Of a stretch of DNA of 64,000 bases, positions 18,487 through 28,518 are shown one piece after another (within the stretch, counting starts at the first letter, position 1; every line of letters starts with the position of its first letter). Position numbers and translations under genes: made by a program. Under the pieces are notes generated by a model, which saw nothing but the letters and a program-made list of their open reading frames with translations, ran no database searches and had not been told where the DNA came from. This DNA is from an uncultured bacterium (GTDB taxonomy: Bacteria > Myxococcota_A > Bradymonadia > UBA7976 > VGTA01): positions 1 through 64,000 of the forward strand of contig CALSSE010000013.1 of NCBI GenBank assembly GCA_943788935.1, read 5' to 3'.

Positions 18487-19569
18487 ATGAAGACCATATG
18501 GGTTATCGTCATCTACTCTTGGCTTTATCTTGGCTGTCCCTGCCTATTAACTCACCTCGCCACAAGTTACATAAGTCGAGCCTCTGCATGTACTAGCGCC
18601 TACCACCCTCCTTCTCATATTATGCTTAAGAGTTACGATTGGCATGATGGCGAAGGTGACTTGTACTTTAATCCTAAAGGGATTAACCGACAGGCCTTTC
18701 CACATGAGCAATCATCCACTCGCCAACCCCACTCATGGCGGTCACAGCTAGCGAGCTTAAGTTTTAATCAATATGGACGGGGCTTCCCTAATGGTGGGAT
18801 CAATGAAGCTGGATTAGCCATCGAGGTATTATGGCTTGAACAGAGTCAAGCGTCACCTGCTGATGATCGTCCTTATCTCAACGAATTAGAATGGGTTCAA
18901 CTGGCACTCGACACTCAGCGATCTGTGTCTGGCCTCATTCAGCTGATGAGTGAAGTGAGGATTTCGCCGATTCACGGTAAAGTACATTACATGAGCTGTG
19001 ATTCGAGTGGTCAATGCGTAACACTTGAAGTCATAGAAGGTCAGCTCGTCATACACACCCAGCAAAACCTGCCCTATCCTGCGCTCACTAACCATACGTA
19101 CCGAGATGCCCTTAAGTATTTTAAACATCTAAAGACTACACCTCAAGAGGCCACAGGCTCTCTTAATCGATTCGCCGTCGCGGCTCAAACCATTCAAGAG
19201 CCTAATAAGGTAAGCCTCCTCGAAGCTCTTAATTCACTGAACAAGGTAGAGATCAAAGGCTACACTAAGTGGAAGATTGCCTATGATCTTAAAAACTTAA
19301 CAGTCATTTTCCGTACCGATACTCACCAGCGAGTACGCCGGGTGAGCTTACGCCAACTTATTCAAGCTCTACAAACTAAAGAAGGCTGTGCTGCTCAATC
19401 GACCCTCTCACTCTCGTCAAAAGTCAAAGGTGATCTATCTCTACACTTTATGCCTCCAAAATTAGCGGAGGAAAAGCATAACCTTAGGGCTCGCTTTAAA
19501 CGCCTAAAGCTCTCTAAAGATCTCGCTTATATGCTCGCTCAGCATGGGGCGAAGTGCAGAGGTTCATAA
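18487..19569 (+). CDS. linear amide C-N hydrolase (choloylglycine-hydrolase/penicillin V acylase family)
   Basis: Family members are N-terminal nucleophile hydrolases that cleave amides such as bile salts, penicillin V or N-acyl homoserine lactones. The protein has an N-terminal signal peptide ending near SRASAC; removal at Ala-Ser-Ala would expose Cys (TSAY follows) as the nucleophile. Supporting segments are MLKSYDWHDGEG, the family motif GGINEAGLAIEVLWL near 98-112, and LTNHTYRDALKYF around 196. The C-terminal ~80 residues are Lys/Arg-rich. The location should be periplasm or outside. Family recognition is good; the substrate cannot be assigned. Confidence 0.75.
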   Translation: MKTIWVIVIYSWLYLGCPCLLTHLATSYISRASACTSAYHPPSHIMLKSYDWHDGEGDLYFNPKGINRQAFPHEQSSTRQPHSWRSQLASLSFNQYGRGFPNGGINEAGLAIEVLWLEQSQASPADDRPYLNELEWVQLALDTQRSVSGLIQLMSEVRISPIHGKVHYMSCDSSGQCVTLEVIEGQLVIHTQQNLPYPALTNHTYRDALKYFKHLKTTPQEATGSLNRFAVAAQTIQEPNKVSLLEALNSLNKVEIKGYTKWKIAYDLKNLTVIFRTDTHQRVRRVSLRQLIQALQTKEGCAAQSTLSLSSKVKGDLSLHFMPPKLAEEKHNLRARFKRLKLSKDLAYMLAQHGAKCRGS

Positions 19570-19670
19570 GAGGTGAACAAGAAGAACAAAGAAGAACAAA
19601 GAAGCAGCCTGTTACTAAACATAGCTGAGAGCTCCTCTTGAGAGCTGCTCTGAGGCCTCTTCAAAACTTT

Positions 19671-21249
19671 TCATCTTTTCAGCCTCTCCCCTAGCCACAG
19701 AGCCTCATAGGCTACCCCGCTCATATAGCGACTCATTAGTTCATCGAGGGGGATACCGAGGACGAGGAGCGGAGACTCCCCCGAGATCGACACCTCACCG
19801 AGGCGCTCGAAGGGGAGATCCTCCATTAAAGATTTTATCAAGACCGTCCCCCCCTAGCTCCTCGATATAAGCCTTGAGCTGATACGTTGGGAACAGCAGA
19901 CCATTAGCGATGATCCATCTCTGACCTGCCTCTCCCCCTTCTTTTTGCTGTAATCTCTTCTCAACCCAAGTCTGATAGGCATATTGCTTTCGAATATCAC
20001 CGATCCCTGGAACATGATTGAGCTGAAGGTGATCAGTCTCGTGGGGCTCACTGACTAACTTACCAATGAAGTCATAGTATTTTGCGTCAAGGATGAGGCG
20101 CTGTCTTCCCTCGGGGTCTAGCCGCCATTGAATGTAAGGTGACTCTTCTCTCACCTCGCTGACTTTAGAGATGAGGTCGAGATATTGCGTACTCCCTTTT
20201 CTTGTTTCTGCCGAGCCGCGGAGCCGGTTTGGCAGGCGAGCGATGTTCCACTGCACCTCACCAGCGGCCAGTGAGTCATCTTTATCTTGATTACTCAAGA
20301 CGGAAGCGCACATCGACTCAAAGATGGTATGAAACGAGGTCGTCCCGTAGATATCAACCTGATCACGCTTTCCACGGTACTTGCTCATCTTGAGATACTT
20401 TAACAGGAGCTGAGCGAGCCGCCGGGGGCGCTCTTGAAAGACCTCGCGGAGTGAGCTCTCGAGAGCTCGAGTGAGCGCTCCAAAACTCTCAAGGCGAGGG
20501 ACATCAAAGGTCTCGGGCAAAATGAGCGGCGCGTCATCGAGGAGCGGCGCGTAGAGTAAATCGATCTCATAGAGTACCGCGAGCTGGGCTTGGGTGATCG
20601 GATGATCGAGGTTACGTCGTCGCTGATAGGTCATCGGGCTGAGGTAGACGGGACGACGCTCTCCCTTAGAACCTACCCACAGCTCACCGCCACGTTGGAT
20701 CGTCCGCTTCCAATTTACCTTCCCACGATCAGAGGGGGAGAGGTACTGCTCACTATCGATCCATAGGCCTGAGCGTTGATAGTCTTTGAGGATCGTCTCT
20801 GCGAGCATCAAGTGACTCACCAGCTCAGATTTCGAAGCATCGCTCCGGTCTGGTAAATATGCCTCTAGAAGATCGACCGCGGTCTGATCGTTCTCTTGTT
20901 TGTACTTTTTAAGCGTCCCACGAAGCAAACGGGCCAGCTTAAGATATTCATCGAGCGCTTCATGATCTGGATCCATAGGCGTCTCAAGATGTTTGAAGTG
21001 ATCGAGCCGATATCGAAAGATTTTAGGCAGGCAGATATAGGTAGCGTCTTGAGCGCAGAGAAAGCCAACGAACTGATCGAACTTCCCATTAAACGAGCTC
21101 TCTTTAGTGAGTTGATCAAAGAGCGTCCGCGCCTCATCCTTCTCTTGCTGACCTTTTCGCTTTGGATCAAAAGGTCGACGCTCAGTCTGCAAGACCAGTT
21201 GAGGTCGATCCGCCGAGAGGCGAACGATTCGCCTTTGGCGTTGGCTCAT
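19671..21249 (-). pseudogene. McrC/LlaJI-like restriction endonuclease, frameshifted near its C-terminus
   Basis: This is the nuclease partner of the McrB-like gene. Its ATG overlaps that gene's stop by one base (TGATG), implying translational coupling. The 484-residue main frame (19795-21249) has an N-terminal recognition-like region, then SFHTIFESMCASVLSN and LDLISKVSEV. LILDAKYYDFIGKL follows, giving the D-x-K core of a PD-(D/E)XK nuclease of the LlaJI/McrC type. After EELGG it meets seven G (plus-strand C at 19848-19854) and ends in an unrelated tail. Six G would instead continue into a natural-looking end, TVLIKSLMEDLPFERLG through GERLKR, stopping at 19671. The lost tail is about 60 residues. 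Loss of activity, phase variation or sequence error are all possible. Confidence 0.7.
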
Positions 21250-22769
21250 CAGGTGTCTCCCGTAGGCTGACCAAGCTCTCCTTGCTCAGTTGTTGTGAGA
21301 GTGCTCTCTTCTGATGAGTCGTCATCACTTGAAGACTCATCACTTGAAGGCTCATCTTCTGAAAGCTCATCTCCTGAAGAGAGGGTCCCCCAAGCGTCTA
21401 CATATTCTTTGATCGAGTGACGCACCGTGTCGGCTCTTGGTAAATCCTTAAAGACCGAGAGGATTCCGTTCTTCTCCATCTCTCTGAGCAGAGCCCCAAA
21501 GCCTCTCACCTTATCCTTCTCTGACTTGAACAATACATGCGGTTCATAGCGAAGCACATCATCACGGAGGTAGCCGATGACTTTAGTCATAACGCTCTCT
21601 TTAACCCGATCTGCTTTCAACTCAGCTTTACTCAAGAAAAATCCGCCGAGCTGTCGATCTTCATCGAAGCCGCTCTCTCCTAGCTTCTGATTAATAAACA
21701 CCCGAAGCTCTTGCCAATAGAGCTCACAGCCCGGCACTTTTGGATTCCACTGGTTACCGGCGACCCACCACTCATCGCGCCCATCATCTACCCCAAGATA
21801 TTTAAAGCTCCACCGGCGCTTAAAGGCGGTGTCGAGTGGGAAGACCCCTTGATCAGCGGTGTTCATGGTGGCCCAGATCGCAAAGTTTGCGGGGAGATAG
21901 GCCTTAAAGTCCTCAGACTTCTCAAGGTAACCATTCACATCTTGTCCTAGATTGGTTGAATACTCACTTCGGCCCTCATCATCTCGATCAAGGAGCTGGA
22001 AGACCTCAGCGAAGAGCGCTGCCGCATTTGTGCGATTTAACTCTTCGATGATGAGGATATGCGGTGCATTCTCGGCCTCAGAGTCCAGAGCTCGCTTAAG
22101 TAATCGGGTGAAAGGGCCAGGAATGAACTTATACTCGAGCTCTTTATCTTTATTTGTTATCGGTCGGTAGTGACCAATAAAGTCAGCAGATGTGAGCTCA
22201 GGGTGCCCTACGATGCGCTCAATTTGTTGGGTTGTTTCGAGCTCTGTGTCAGTCAGGTTGAGGGTTGTCTTGAGCTTTTGCTTGAGGGTGTAGCTCTTGC
22301 CTGTACCGGGGGGACCTTGGAGGAGGAGTTGGAAAGGTGAAAACTTATTTACTTTTGAGGCTTTAAGAGCGTTCTGTCCCTTCACAAGATCTCTGAGATT
22401 ATTTGGGGGGCCACTTGATGTAATATTCTCAGAGTGTTGATCATTGCAAGAAAGAACATAATTTGCCAATGAAGTTATAATCGCATCTTGCCCATGTGTA
22501 AATTTATCCCATTTTGAATTCCCTCCCCCGTGGTTAAAGTACTCACGACAAACTGTACTCTTCCCCTTCAAGTCGATGTACCCAGCTTCATGTGCAGTAA
22601 GGTATTCTTTAAAGATACCTTTGGGCAGCATTACAAAAGATTTATCATTCAACCGTTGTATGATCACACGATCCCATTGAACGTCTAGTAGCCGATATAA
22701 GACTTTCCCTTTTCGGTTTGGTATGAAGCTATTGACCAGTTGTTCTAACACTTGCTCAAGTTTCAACAT
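21249..22769 (-). CDS. McrB-like AAA+ GTPase of a restriction system
   Basis: McrB-type motors translocate DNA with GTP and activate a McrC-type nuclease against foreign, usually modified, DNA. The protein has Walker A GPPGTGKS at 152-159, Walker B HILIIEELNRTNAAALF near 240, and the family motif WATMNTADQGVFPLDTAF near 300. A low-complexity acidic, Ser-rich tail follows. The N-terminal ~130 residues (FVMLPKGIFKEYLTAHEAG; FNHGGGNSKWDKF) match no domain I recognise and would be expected to choose the target. No methyltransferase lies nearby, so a modification-dependent (type IV) role fits better than a LlaJI-style R-M system. Repeat-rich DNA lies upstream. Confidence 0.85.
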   Translation of the reverse strand: MLKLEQVLEQLVNSFIPNRKGKVLYRLLDVQWDRVIIQRLNDKSFVMLPKGIFKEYLTAHEAGYIDLKGKSTVCREYFNHGGGNSKWDKFTHGQDAIITSLANYVLSCNDQHSENITSSGPPNNLRDLVKGQNALKASKVNKFSPFQLLLQGPPGTGKSYTLKQKLKTTLNLTDTELETTQQIERIVGHPELTSADFIGHYRPITNKDKELEYKFIPGPFTRLLKRALDSEAENAPHILIIEELNRTNAAALFAEVFQLLDRDDEGRSEYSTNLGQDVNGYLEKSEDFKAYLPANFAIWATMNTADQGVFPLDTAFKRRWSFKYLGVDDGRDEWWVAGNQWNPKVPGCELYWQELRVFINQKLGESGFDEDRQLGGFFLSKAELKADRVKESVMTKVIGYLRDDVLRYEPHVLFKSEKDKVRGFGALLREMEKNGILSVFKDLPRADTVRHSIKEYVDAWGTLSSGDELSEDEPSSDESSSDDDSSEESTLTTTEQGELGQPTGDT

Positions 22770-23501
22770 GTGACTTGTTATTTCCTCAACCTAAGTACAA
22801 AAACTAAGATTCCTCAATATGGTCGAATACGAAAAGCAAACAAAGTTAAATCATACAGATCGATTTGCCGGTTATGACGAACTTAAAGAGCGTAGGTTTT
22901 AACGTATACTTCGCCAATGAAGCCTCTGCTGACAGCAGAGACTTTTCCTTATAACATTATGGGTCAAGCTATTGAAGAAAATGATAATACCGTGTGGTTT
23001 GAAAGTCAGTTTCCTCGTATACAAATTTGAAAAAGCCTTAGAGGGGTTTTGCCTCTGATGGTTAATCAAGGTATAAGCCTATTATTCATTCGAATGTTCG
23101 AAAGTCTTGTTCGAAAGTCTCAGAGGGGTTCTTGGTCACGGTCATGACGTATTTTATCTTGGGGCTCGAATTTACAAAAGTCTCTACAAAAGTCTCAGAG
23201 GCTTTCCTAGGCAATTACAAGTTTAATTGACGACTTATCAGGTCAAAACGCTGAAACTCTCCCCCCCCCCCTAAAAAAGGTCTCAGAGGCTTTCCCAAGA
23301 GGCTTTCCCAATTCGACGGTATGGTTGGGGGATAAGCTCTAAGCTGTCTTAACCATCGCTAGATAGTTGAGATCAAAGTTCTCGGGGGCCTCTAGGGCTC
23401 TATGATGTAGGCCGATAAAACACGTGACAAAACACGTGCCTGCTACTTATAAAAGGCGCAAAGGCGCTGTGTAAGCCCCTCGCTCATAGACACCTATAAG
23501 C
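22770..23501. repeat. hairpin-rich spacer upstream of the restriction pair
   Basis: No gene was found in 732 bp. A perfect 7-bp hairpin CTCTGCT-gac-AGCAGAG followed by ACTTTT lies at 22924-22946. Hairpins of the type AAAGTCT-cag-AGGCTTT occur around 23117, 23191 and 23279, each with GTCTCAGAGG. An uninterrupted run of 11 C lies at 23261-23271. The repeated hairpins look like a small dispersed element (REP- or MITE-like) or stacked terminators; which of these is unknown. Confidence 0.6.
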
Positions 23502-23888
23502 TCACTCGGTCTGGCCAAGAGAGACTACTGTCATGTCGCGCTTCACCGCATAGATAAGCCCTTGCGAGGCGTCAGCGTGATCTGCGAAATGAATGACCCA
23601 CACATATGCCTTTTTTTCGATCTGAGGGCTTGGATTGTAGGGGCGTGTATCTTCTATCTTGAGAGGAAAGTATCGCTCAAAATCTTTTCTATTGGCCTGT
23701 GAGTGTCGCTTGTAAAAGTCAACCTTGAAGTGCTTTGAGGCAGCCTCTATCGCGCTAACCGCGGTACAATATGGCTTAGGTAAGGGGAAGTGCTCAGCCC
23801 AAGAAAGCTCAGAGATAGAGAGGGGGGATGCGGTGAGGATGATTCCTATCAACCCCTTCTTACATAGCAGGCCGATGCTGTCGCTCAT
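23502..23888 (-). CDS. exported hypothetical protein
   Basis: The 128-residue protein has a signal-like start (hydrophobic GLIGIILTASPLSI after positive residues) and no lipobox. The mature part contains PKPYCTAVSAIEAASKHF and ends with strands KKAYVWVIHFADHAD, GLIYAVKRDMTVVSLGQ. No family was recognised. The plus-strand shadow in the same place lacks these features. Confidence 0.5.
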   Translation of the reverse strand: MSDSIGLLCKKGLIGIILTASPLSISELSWAEHFPLPKPYCTAVSAIEAASKHFKVDFYKRHSQANRKDFERYFPLKIEDTRPYNPSPQIEKKAYVWVIHFADHADASQGLIYAVKRDMTVVSLGQTE

Positions 23889-24389
23889 GGTAAATCCTCT
23901 CTGTTTCGAGCTTGATCACTCTGATAAGACGAGCGATGAGTGTACGGAGATTCACCATCATATACGATGAGATCAGAGAGGTAAACGCTTGACCTTACCG
24001 GATGAGCTCAACAGGGAAGAGGGGCTGACAGGATCAGCGAGTCTGAGTTAACCAAGGTAACCAAGGTTGCAACCTTCAACCTTCAACCTTGGTTGCAGGC
24101 AAATATTTTTATCCGGACAATCATCCCACGCTTAAATCCCTTCTTCAGAGAACCATAGAGTGATGTGTCTACGGCTAGCTAAGGAATGACCATATCAGCT
24201 CTAGTTGGTCACTCTGTAGCGCTCTTTATGCATTAATGACGGTACCGTTAGTGCGGTTGAGTAATCAATACTCTTTCAACTCACATCAGACTTCATCTGA
24301 AGACTGTTGCACCAACGCTCTTAAATGGTACTCATGGTGAGGATGATCCACTGTTCATACTCTTACATGCCAAAGAAAGTTAAAACGAC
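23889..24389. other. 501-bp spacer with an 11-bp hairpin
   Basis: A perfect inverted repeat AACCAAGGTTG (24059-24069) and CAACCTTGGTT (24084-24094), with a 14-base loop, lies in the middle. CAACCTT is repeated in the loop and GGTAACCAAGG lies just before it. It could be an operator, a small-RNA element or a terminator without a T-run. No gene was found. Confidence 0.5.
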
Positions 24390-25247
24390 ATGCTTCCCAT
24401 CTTCTTCCTCACGTTTCGTGAAGGTTTAGAGATCGCATTGATCATAGTCCTTATGATTACTTATCTCAAAAGAACAGACCGTACTCATTATCTAAAGTCA
24501 ATATGGGGGGGAGTGGCGACAGCCTCTCTTCTCTCAATACTCGCCGGTTACTATATTTTCGAGTTCTTAGGTGGCTATGATCCCTCAATCCCTAGTGACA
24601 AAAATGCTCTCAGAACTTTCGAAGGCGTCTCTTGTCTGATCGCCGCGCTCGTCTTGACATGGATGATCATTTGGATGAGTCGGAACGCTCATAAGCTAGG
24701 GAGCGAAATTAGGGAGGCAGTCGATGCGGCGAGTAATGATCGTAAAGCGACTTGGGGCCTATTCAGCCTGGCCTTTCTCACGGTGGGTCGAGAAGGTTTC
24801 GAGACGATCATTATACTGCCTGGTATGGCTAAAGGCGCGACTTCATCTGAGCTCTTTTTAGGTGTCTTGGCAGGGTTGGGCTGCGCGACACTGGTCGGCT
24901 TTTCTCTAGCCCGAGGCTCTAAGCTCTTCAATGTTAAGAGGTTATTTCAAGTATCTGGCGTCTTACTCATCTTCTTTGCTGCTGGACTCGTGGCCTATGG
25001 TATTCACGAGCTTCAAGATGCGGGTCTGTTTCCGATCATCTCCAAAGGGATTTGGAACACCAACGGTATCCTGTACGAGAAAGAAGGTCTCGGCCTATTT
25101 CTGAAGACATTATTTGGCTATAATGGTGATCCTGAGTTGATAGAAGCCCTCGCGTATTCAAGCTATTTGGGCATCTCTCTCTATTTATTTTTGGGGCCAA
25201 AACGACAAGACAAACAAGAGGGAAAAAATAAACAGGTTCATGGTTGA
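24390..25247 (+). CDS. FTR1/EfeU-type iron permease
   Basis: FTR1 permeases carry ferric or oxidised ferrous iron across the inner membrane. The 285-residue protein has about seven hydrophobic segments and both REGLE-type motifs: FREGLE at 9-14 and GREGFE at 133-138, the latter with Phe for Leu. These acidic motifs bind iron in the family. Its length equals EfeU. The usual partners EfeO and EfeB are absent. The next gene encodes a His-rich outer-membrane protein, suggesting a metal-uptake pair. No Fur box was identified. Confidence 0.85.
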   Translation: MLPIFFLTFREGLEIALIIVLMITYLKRTDRTHYLKSIWGGVATASLLSILAGYYIFEFLGGYDPSIPSDKNALRTFEGVSCLIAALVLTWMIIWMSRNAHKLGSEIREAVDAASNDRKATWGLFSLAFLTVGREGFETIIILPGMAKGATSSELFLGVLAGLGCATLVGFSLARGSKLFNVKRLFQVSGVLLIFFAAGLVAYGIHELQDAGLFPIISKGIWNTNGILYEKEGLGLFLKTLFGYNGDPELIEALAYSSYLGISLYLFLGPKRQDKQEGKNKQVHG

Positions 25248-25580
25248 AGACATAAACCATGTAAAGTTGGTCTACAGATGATCTGCAAGCGATCACTTCG
25301 TCAACTTGAAGCGGCGTAGAAGACAGATAGCGCCTGTAGAAGTGGTCATCGGCCATACGGAATTATTTATCCATGATAAGTGACCGTAGAGGCGGTGAAA
25401 GTATGGTAATAAGACCGTCAAAGTGGACGTATAGTCACTTCTGATTTTGCCGATAATGAAACGTGTAATGAGTTGTTCAAAGACGTCTACTGTGGCTCAA
25501 CCAATAAAAATAAATCAAGAAAGATAGAATGCCCCATTGGTCGACTTATGAAAAACTTCTGTAAAAATAAAAGGGGCCAT
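25248..25580. other. 333-bp spacer between iron permease and His-rich protein
   Basis: No promoter, operator or terminator was recognised. The His-rich protein's frame stays open upstream to 25473, but without ribosome-site or signal-peptide support. Confidence 0.4.
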
Positions 25581-26594
25581 ATGAACTCAGTGATCTTGCG
25601 ATCGATCTGTATAACGATGATAACAACAATACTTATCTGCGCAAACTTCGCTCTCGCCGATCATGGTATTCATAACACCGGCCTCGCACCTGCTCAGACC
25701 AATTCCATGCTTCAATTACAACAAAGCATGGGGAGTTTTGAGGTGAACGGTGAGTATGGTCGCTGGACCCAAAGTTATCTGCAAGGAGAGTATATCATCA
25801 CCAACCGTCTCTCGACGATGCTCGGTGTACCATGGTCACGTGTACAGCGTGAAGGTAAAGCGAGCGTCGTCGGACTGGGAGATCTCTCCTTAGCTCTCAG
25901 AGGTCAGCTCTACTCAAGGGAAGATACTCTTATACTCTTCGCGCTCAACAGCGAGCTACCCACCGGGGATGATCATAGGGGTCTAGGCGGGGGCCATTTT
26001 GAGATCGCGCCTATGTTTATCTTAGCGCACCGACTCAGCGAGCGGTTCACGCTGACTGCGAGCGTGACACATGGCGTCGTGATCGATAACGATCATGCTC
26101 ATGAAAGTGATCATGGCACTCATGACACTCATGACACTCATGACACTCATGACACTCATGACCATGGCCACACTCATGAAGGTGAGAGTTCACATAATAC
26201 CCATAGGCAACACTCAGACGCTCTCATTCGCCCACATGGAGAACACGAGACCATCTCAACCATCGGACTCTTATACAATACAAAGCGTGGCTTTATTGAA
26301 TCATCGATGAGGTTTGGTTTTGGCGTCGATCATAATCACGCTGTGATCGCAGCACCTTTTGAGCTCAGGCTACAGGGAGGGCTTAACTTGGATGATGGGG
26401 TTGCGCTTACAGTGGGGTCAGCCCAGACGATTATCGGACCGCGAAGAAATCCTTGGGTCGTCGATTTAGGTATCATCATGCTCTTTGGCAGTCCATCGAC
26501 TCTGCCTGCCTCTTCGGGCTCTGAGAAAACGCATAATCATCACCCTTCACCTGACCATGAGCACACGCATAACCATCCCTCTCATGAGGATTGA
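25581..26594 (+). CDS. His-rich outer-membrane barrel-like protein, probably metal-related
   Basis: The ATG at 25581 is chosen because AAGGGG sits just upstream and a clean signal peptide follows (SVILRSICITM to FALA, then DHGIHNTG). The frame itself stays open 108 bp further upstream. The mature ~320 residues alternate amphipathic strands as in porin-like barrels (NGEYGRWTQSYLQGEY; FIESSMRFGFGVDH). A central loop holds repeated HDT triplets from 9-bp tandem repeats, and the tail ends HNHHPSPDHEHTHNHP. Such His clusters bind transition metals. It follows the iron permease with a 333-bp gap, so a shared promoter is not certain. Iron, zinc, copper or nickel are all possible. Confidence 0.65.
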   Translation: MNSVILRSICITMITTILICANFALADHGIHNTGLAPAQTNSMLQLQQSMGSFEVNGEYGRWTQSYLQGEYIITNRLSTMLGVPWSRVQREGKASVVGLGDLSLALRGQLYSREDTLILFALNSELPTGDDHRGLGGGHFEIAPMFILAHRLSERFTLTASVTHGVVIDNDHAHESDHGTHDTHDTHDTHDTHDHGHTHEGESSHNTHRQHSDALIRPHGEHETISTIGLLYNTKRGFIESSMRFGFGVDHNHAVIAAPFELRLQGGLNLDDGVALTVGSAQTIIGPRRNPWVVDLGIIMLFGSPSTLPASSGSEKTHNHHPSPDHEHTHNHPSHED

Positions 26595-26900
26595 ATGATC
26601 TCTCTCACACAAAGAGGGCTGAGATCTCTTTCTTGATAATGATCTCTAAAGTCATGAGTCTTTAAAGTCATATGTCAGAGTGAGTAATTTTTTTCTTTAT
26701 TTTCTTAAGAGGATGCCCTTAGCTAGACTTATGCATTAATACAATATTACAGTATGTTACTTCTACTAACAGTTGCTTTTAAGATCTGTTATAAATATCC
26801 AACATTATATTGTTTAACCCACTCATTCTTTAGTTAAGTGATTTAGGAGTAGTCAGAGCTATGTGAAGCTGATCCACTTTGGGTGACACAAGGTTTATAG

Positions 26901-27749
26901 TTAGCCTGCCATAGTGATTTCAAATTGTACAGGCGAGAGATGATTAAGTCGGCTATGTCTTCGACGAGTATTGTAGAAGCCTTCGATGTATTCAAAGACG
27001 GCAGTTTCAGCCTCTACATTACATTTAAACGGCTGAACAATGTTAAGCAGCTCACACTCAAGAGTAGCGAAGAAGCTCTCCGCCATTGCATTGTCATAGC
27101 AGTCCCCCACTGACCCCATCGAGATCTGCACTTGGAGTTCATCACATCGCTCTTTAAATTGTTGACTCGTATATTGGCTACCTTGATCTGAGTGATGAAT
27201 CACTTCACGTGGATATCCACGCCGCTCCATAGCCATCTCTAGCGCTTTTACCACGAGCTCTGCAGGCATCCTTGGTGACATGGACCACCCCACAACTTTT
27301 CTGCTCCAAACATCGATTATAGCGGCCAGATAGAGCTTAGAAGATCGAGTTGGTATCTCTGTGATATCAGCGACCCAAAGTTGATCGGCCTCAGCTGCCC
27401 GAAACTCTCTCTCAACTAAGTCCGGAGCAGGTCTCACCTTTGGATCTCGGATCGTTGTCCGCCACTTCTTTCGACGCGTTACCCCACAGATCCCTACTTC
27501 CCTCATTAACCTCGCGACACGCTTCTTACCAACCTTAATACCGTTCGTTTTCAGCTCTGTGTGGATACGAGGTGCCCCATAAATCCCTCTTGTCTCTCGA
27601 TGAATCCGGAGAATGTGATCGATCAGCTAGTGGTCTCTGCGCTCACGATCGCTCTCTCCTCGCTTCAGCCATTTGTAGTAGCCTGTGCGAGAGAGTTTGA
27701 GCACCTCACACATTATTTTCACTGTGTGGTCAGCCCGATTCGCCTTCAC
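26901..27749 (-). pseudogene. IS3-family transposase orfB with in-frame stop
   Basis: From a GTG at 27749 the frame reads the HTH_21 part (VKANRADHTVKIMCEVL and YYKWLKRGESDRERRDH), then meets TAG at 27627-27629. It continues as LIDHILRIHRETRGIYGAP. The DDE core is complete beyond the stop: WVADITEIPT, VIHHSDQGSQYTS and GDCYDNAMAESFFATLE. An intact gene would give 282 residues, normal for the family. The fragment after the stop could start at 27506, but it would lack the N-terminal domain. Confidence 0.8.
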
Positions 27750-28042
27750 AAATTTGAACCCTTCTTGCGGTTCGATGTGGTCTCCATGGCGAACCAGGCT
27801 GCCGCTTTTCCCAGGATCTCTCGTTCTTCTCTGAGACGAGCATTCTCTGCTTCAAGTTCCCTAATGCGTCGATCTTTCTCGATCTCTGAGGCGGGTTGAA
27901 GTCTCTGAGCTTCTGTAACCCAGTTACGGATTGTCTGCGCTGTAGGCTCATATTCACGTGAGAGCTGCTCAGGGGTTCGCCCCTGAGCGACAAGCGCGAT
28001 CAATTGCTTTTTAAAGGCTTCGGTGTATCGTTTTCTTCTCAT
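27746..28042 (-). CDS. IS3-family transposase orfA
   Basis: The 98-residue protein has the HTH_Tnp_1 pattern: RRKRYTEAFKKQLIALVAQG, TPEQLSREYEPTAQTIRNWV, then a leucine-zipper helix IRELEAENARLREEREIL. It binds the element ends and is normally joined to orfB by -1 frameshifting. The orfA end overlaps the orfB GTG by four bases. No canonical A6G slippery site was seen. Confidence 0.85.
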   Translation of the reverse strand: MRRKRYTEAFKKQLIALVAQGRTPEQLSREYEPTAQTIRNWVTEAQRLQPASEIEKDRRIRELEAENARLREEREILGKAAAWFAMETTSNRKKGSNL

Positions 28043-28090
28043 GGTGACAGTGTCTCCTTATTTGGGAGGCGTGTCACCCAAAACGGGTCA

Positions 28091-28518
28091 ACTCCAGTCA
28101 CCCGATGATCAATCAACACCGTTTATCGCCGAGCTCATACACTAAGAGGTATCTGCTAGATTAATACGTTACAATGAACAGGGTTGCTCTTCATCTTAAA
28201 CTCGGTGAAACTGTGGCTATTGGTGAATCATCCGCTCAAATATTTTGGGTAAAGAGGGAACTGTTTCTAATATTTTGGGCTTAAGCGAATTAATAAACAA
28301 AGTATTTAATATAGTTAAATAAAAATGACACCTTAGACTGCATCTCTGATTAAGAATTGGCTTATTGTACTTGCTAAATATAAATTAATACTTTATGGTA
28401 TCAATATATTTTGAAGAACTTTCAACAAAACCTATGTTTAAAACAAAATCCATCTATTTTTTAAGCTCAACCTTAAGTTAAAAGCTAACGCTTTATACCT
28501 TTATAGGATAAAATCAAA
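28091..28518. other. 428-bp AT-rich spacer
   Basis: AATATTTTGGG occurs twice (about 28237 and 28270). No promoter or gene was identified; the stretch from 28290 to 28500 is strongly AT-rich and could hold the promoter of the downstream lipoprotein gene. Confidence 0.4.

Larger units (their letters stand above)
26870..28090 (-). mobile_element. IS3-family insertion sequence (1,221 bp)
   Basis: The ends are imperfect terminal inverted repeats of about 20 bp sharing TTTGGGTGACAC. They begin TG (26870) and end CA (28090), as in the IS3 family. Inside are a small helix-turn-helix orfA and a DDE orfB on the minus strand, in the usual order. No matching target-site duplication is visible at the borders (AAGC against ACTC). 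The orfB frame contains an amber codon, so this copy is probably not autonomous. Confidence 0.85.

Noticed and set aside
24059..24094. CRISPR-like repeat around CAACCTT
   Set aside because: Only a single short hairpin with no regular spacers; no cas genes nearby.
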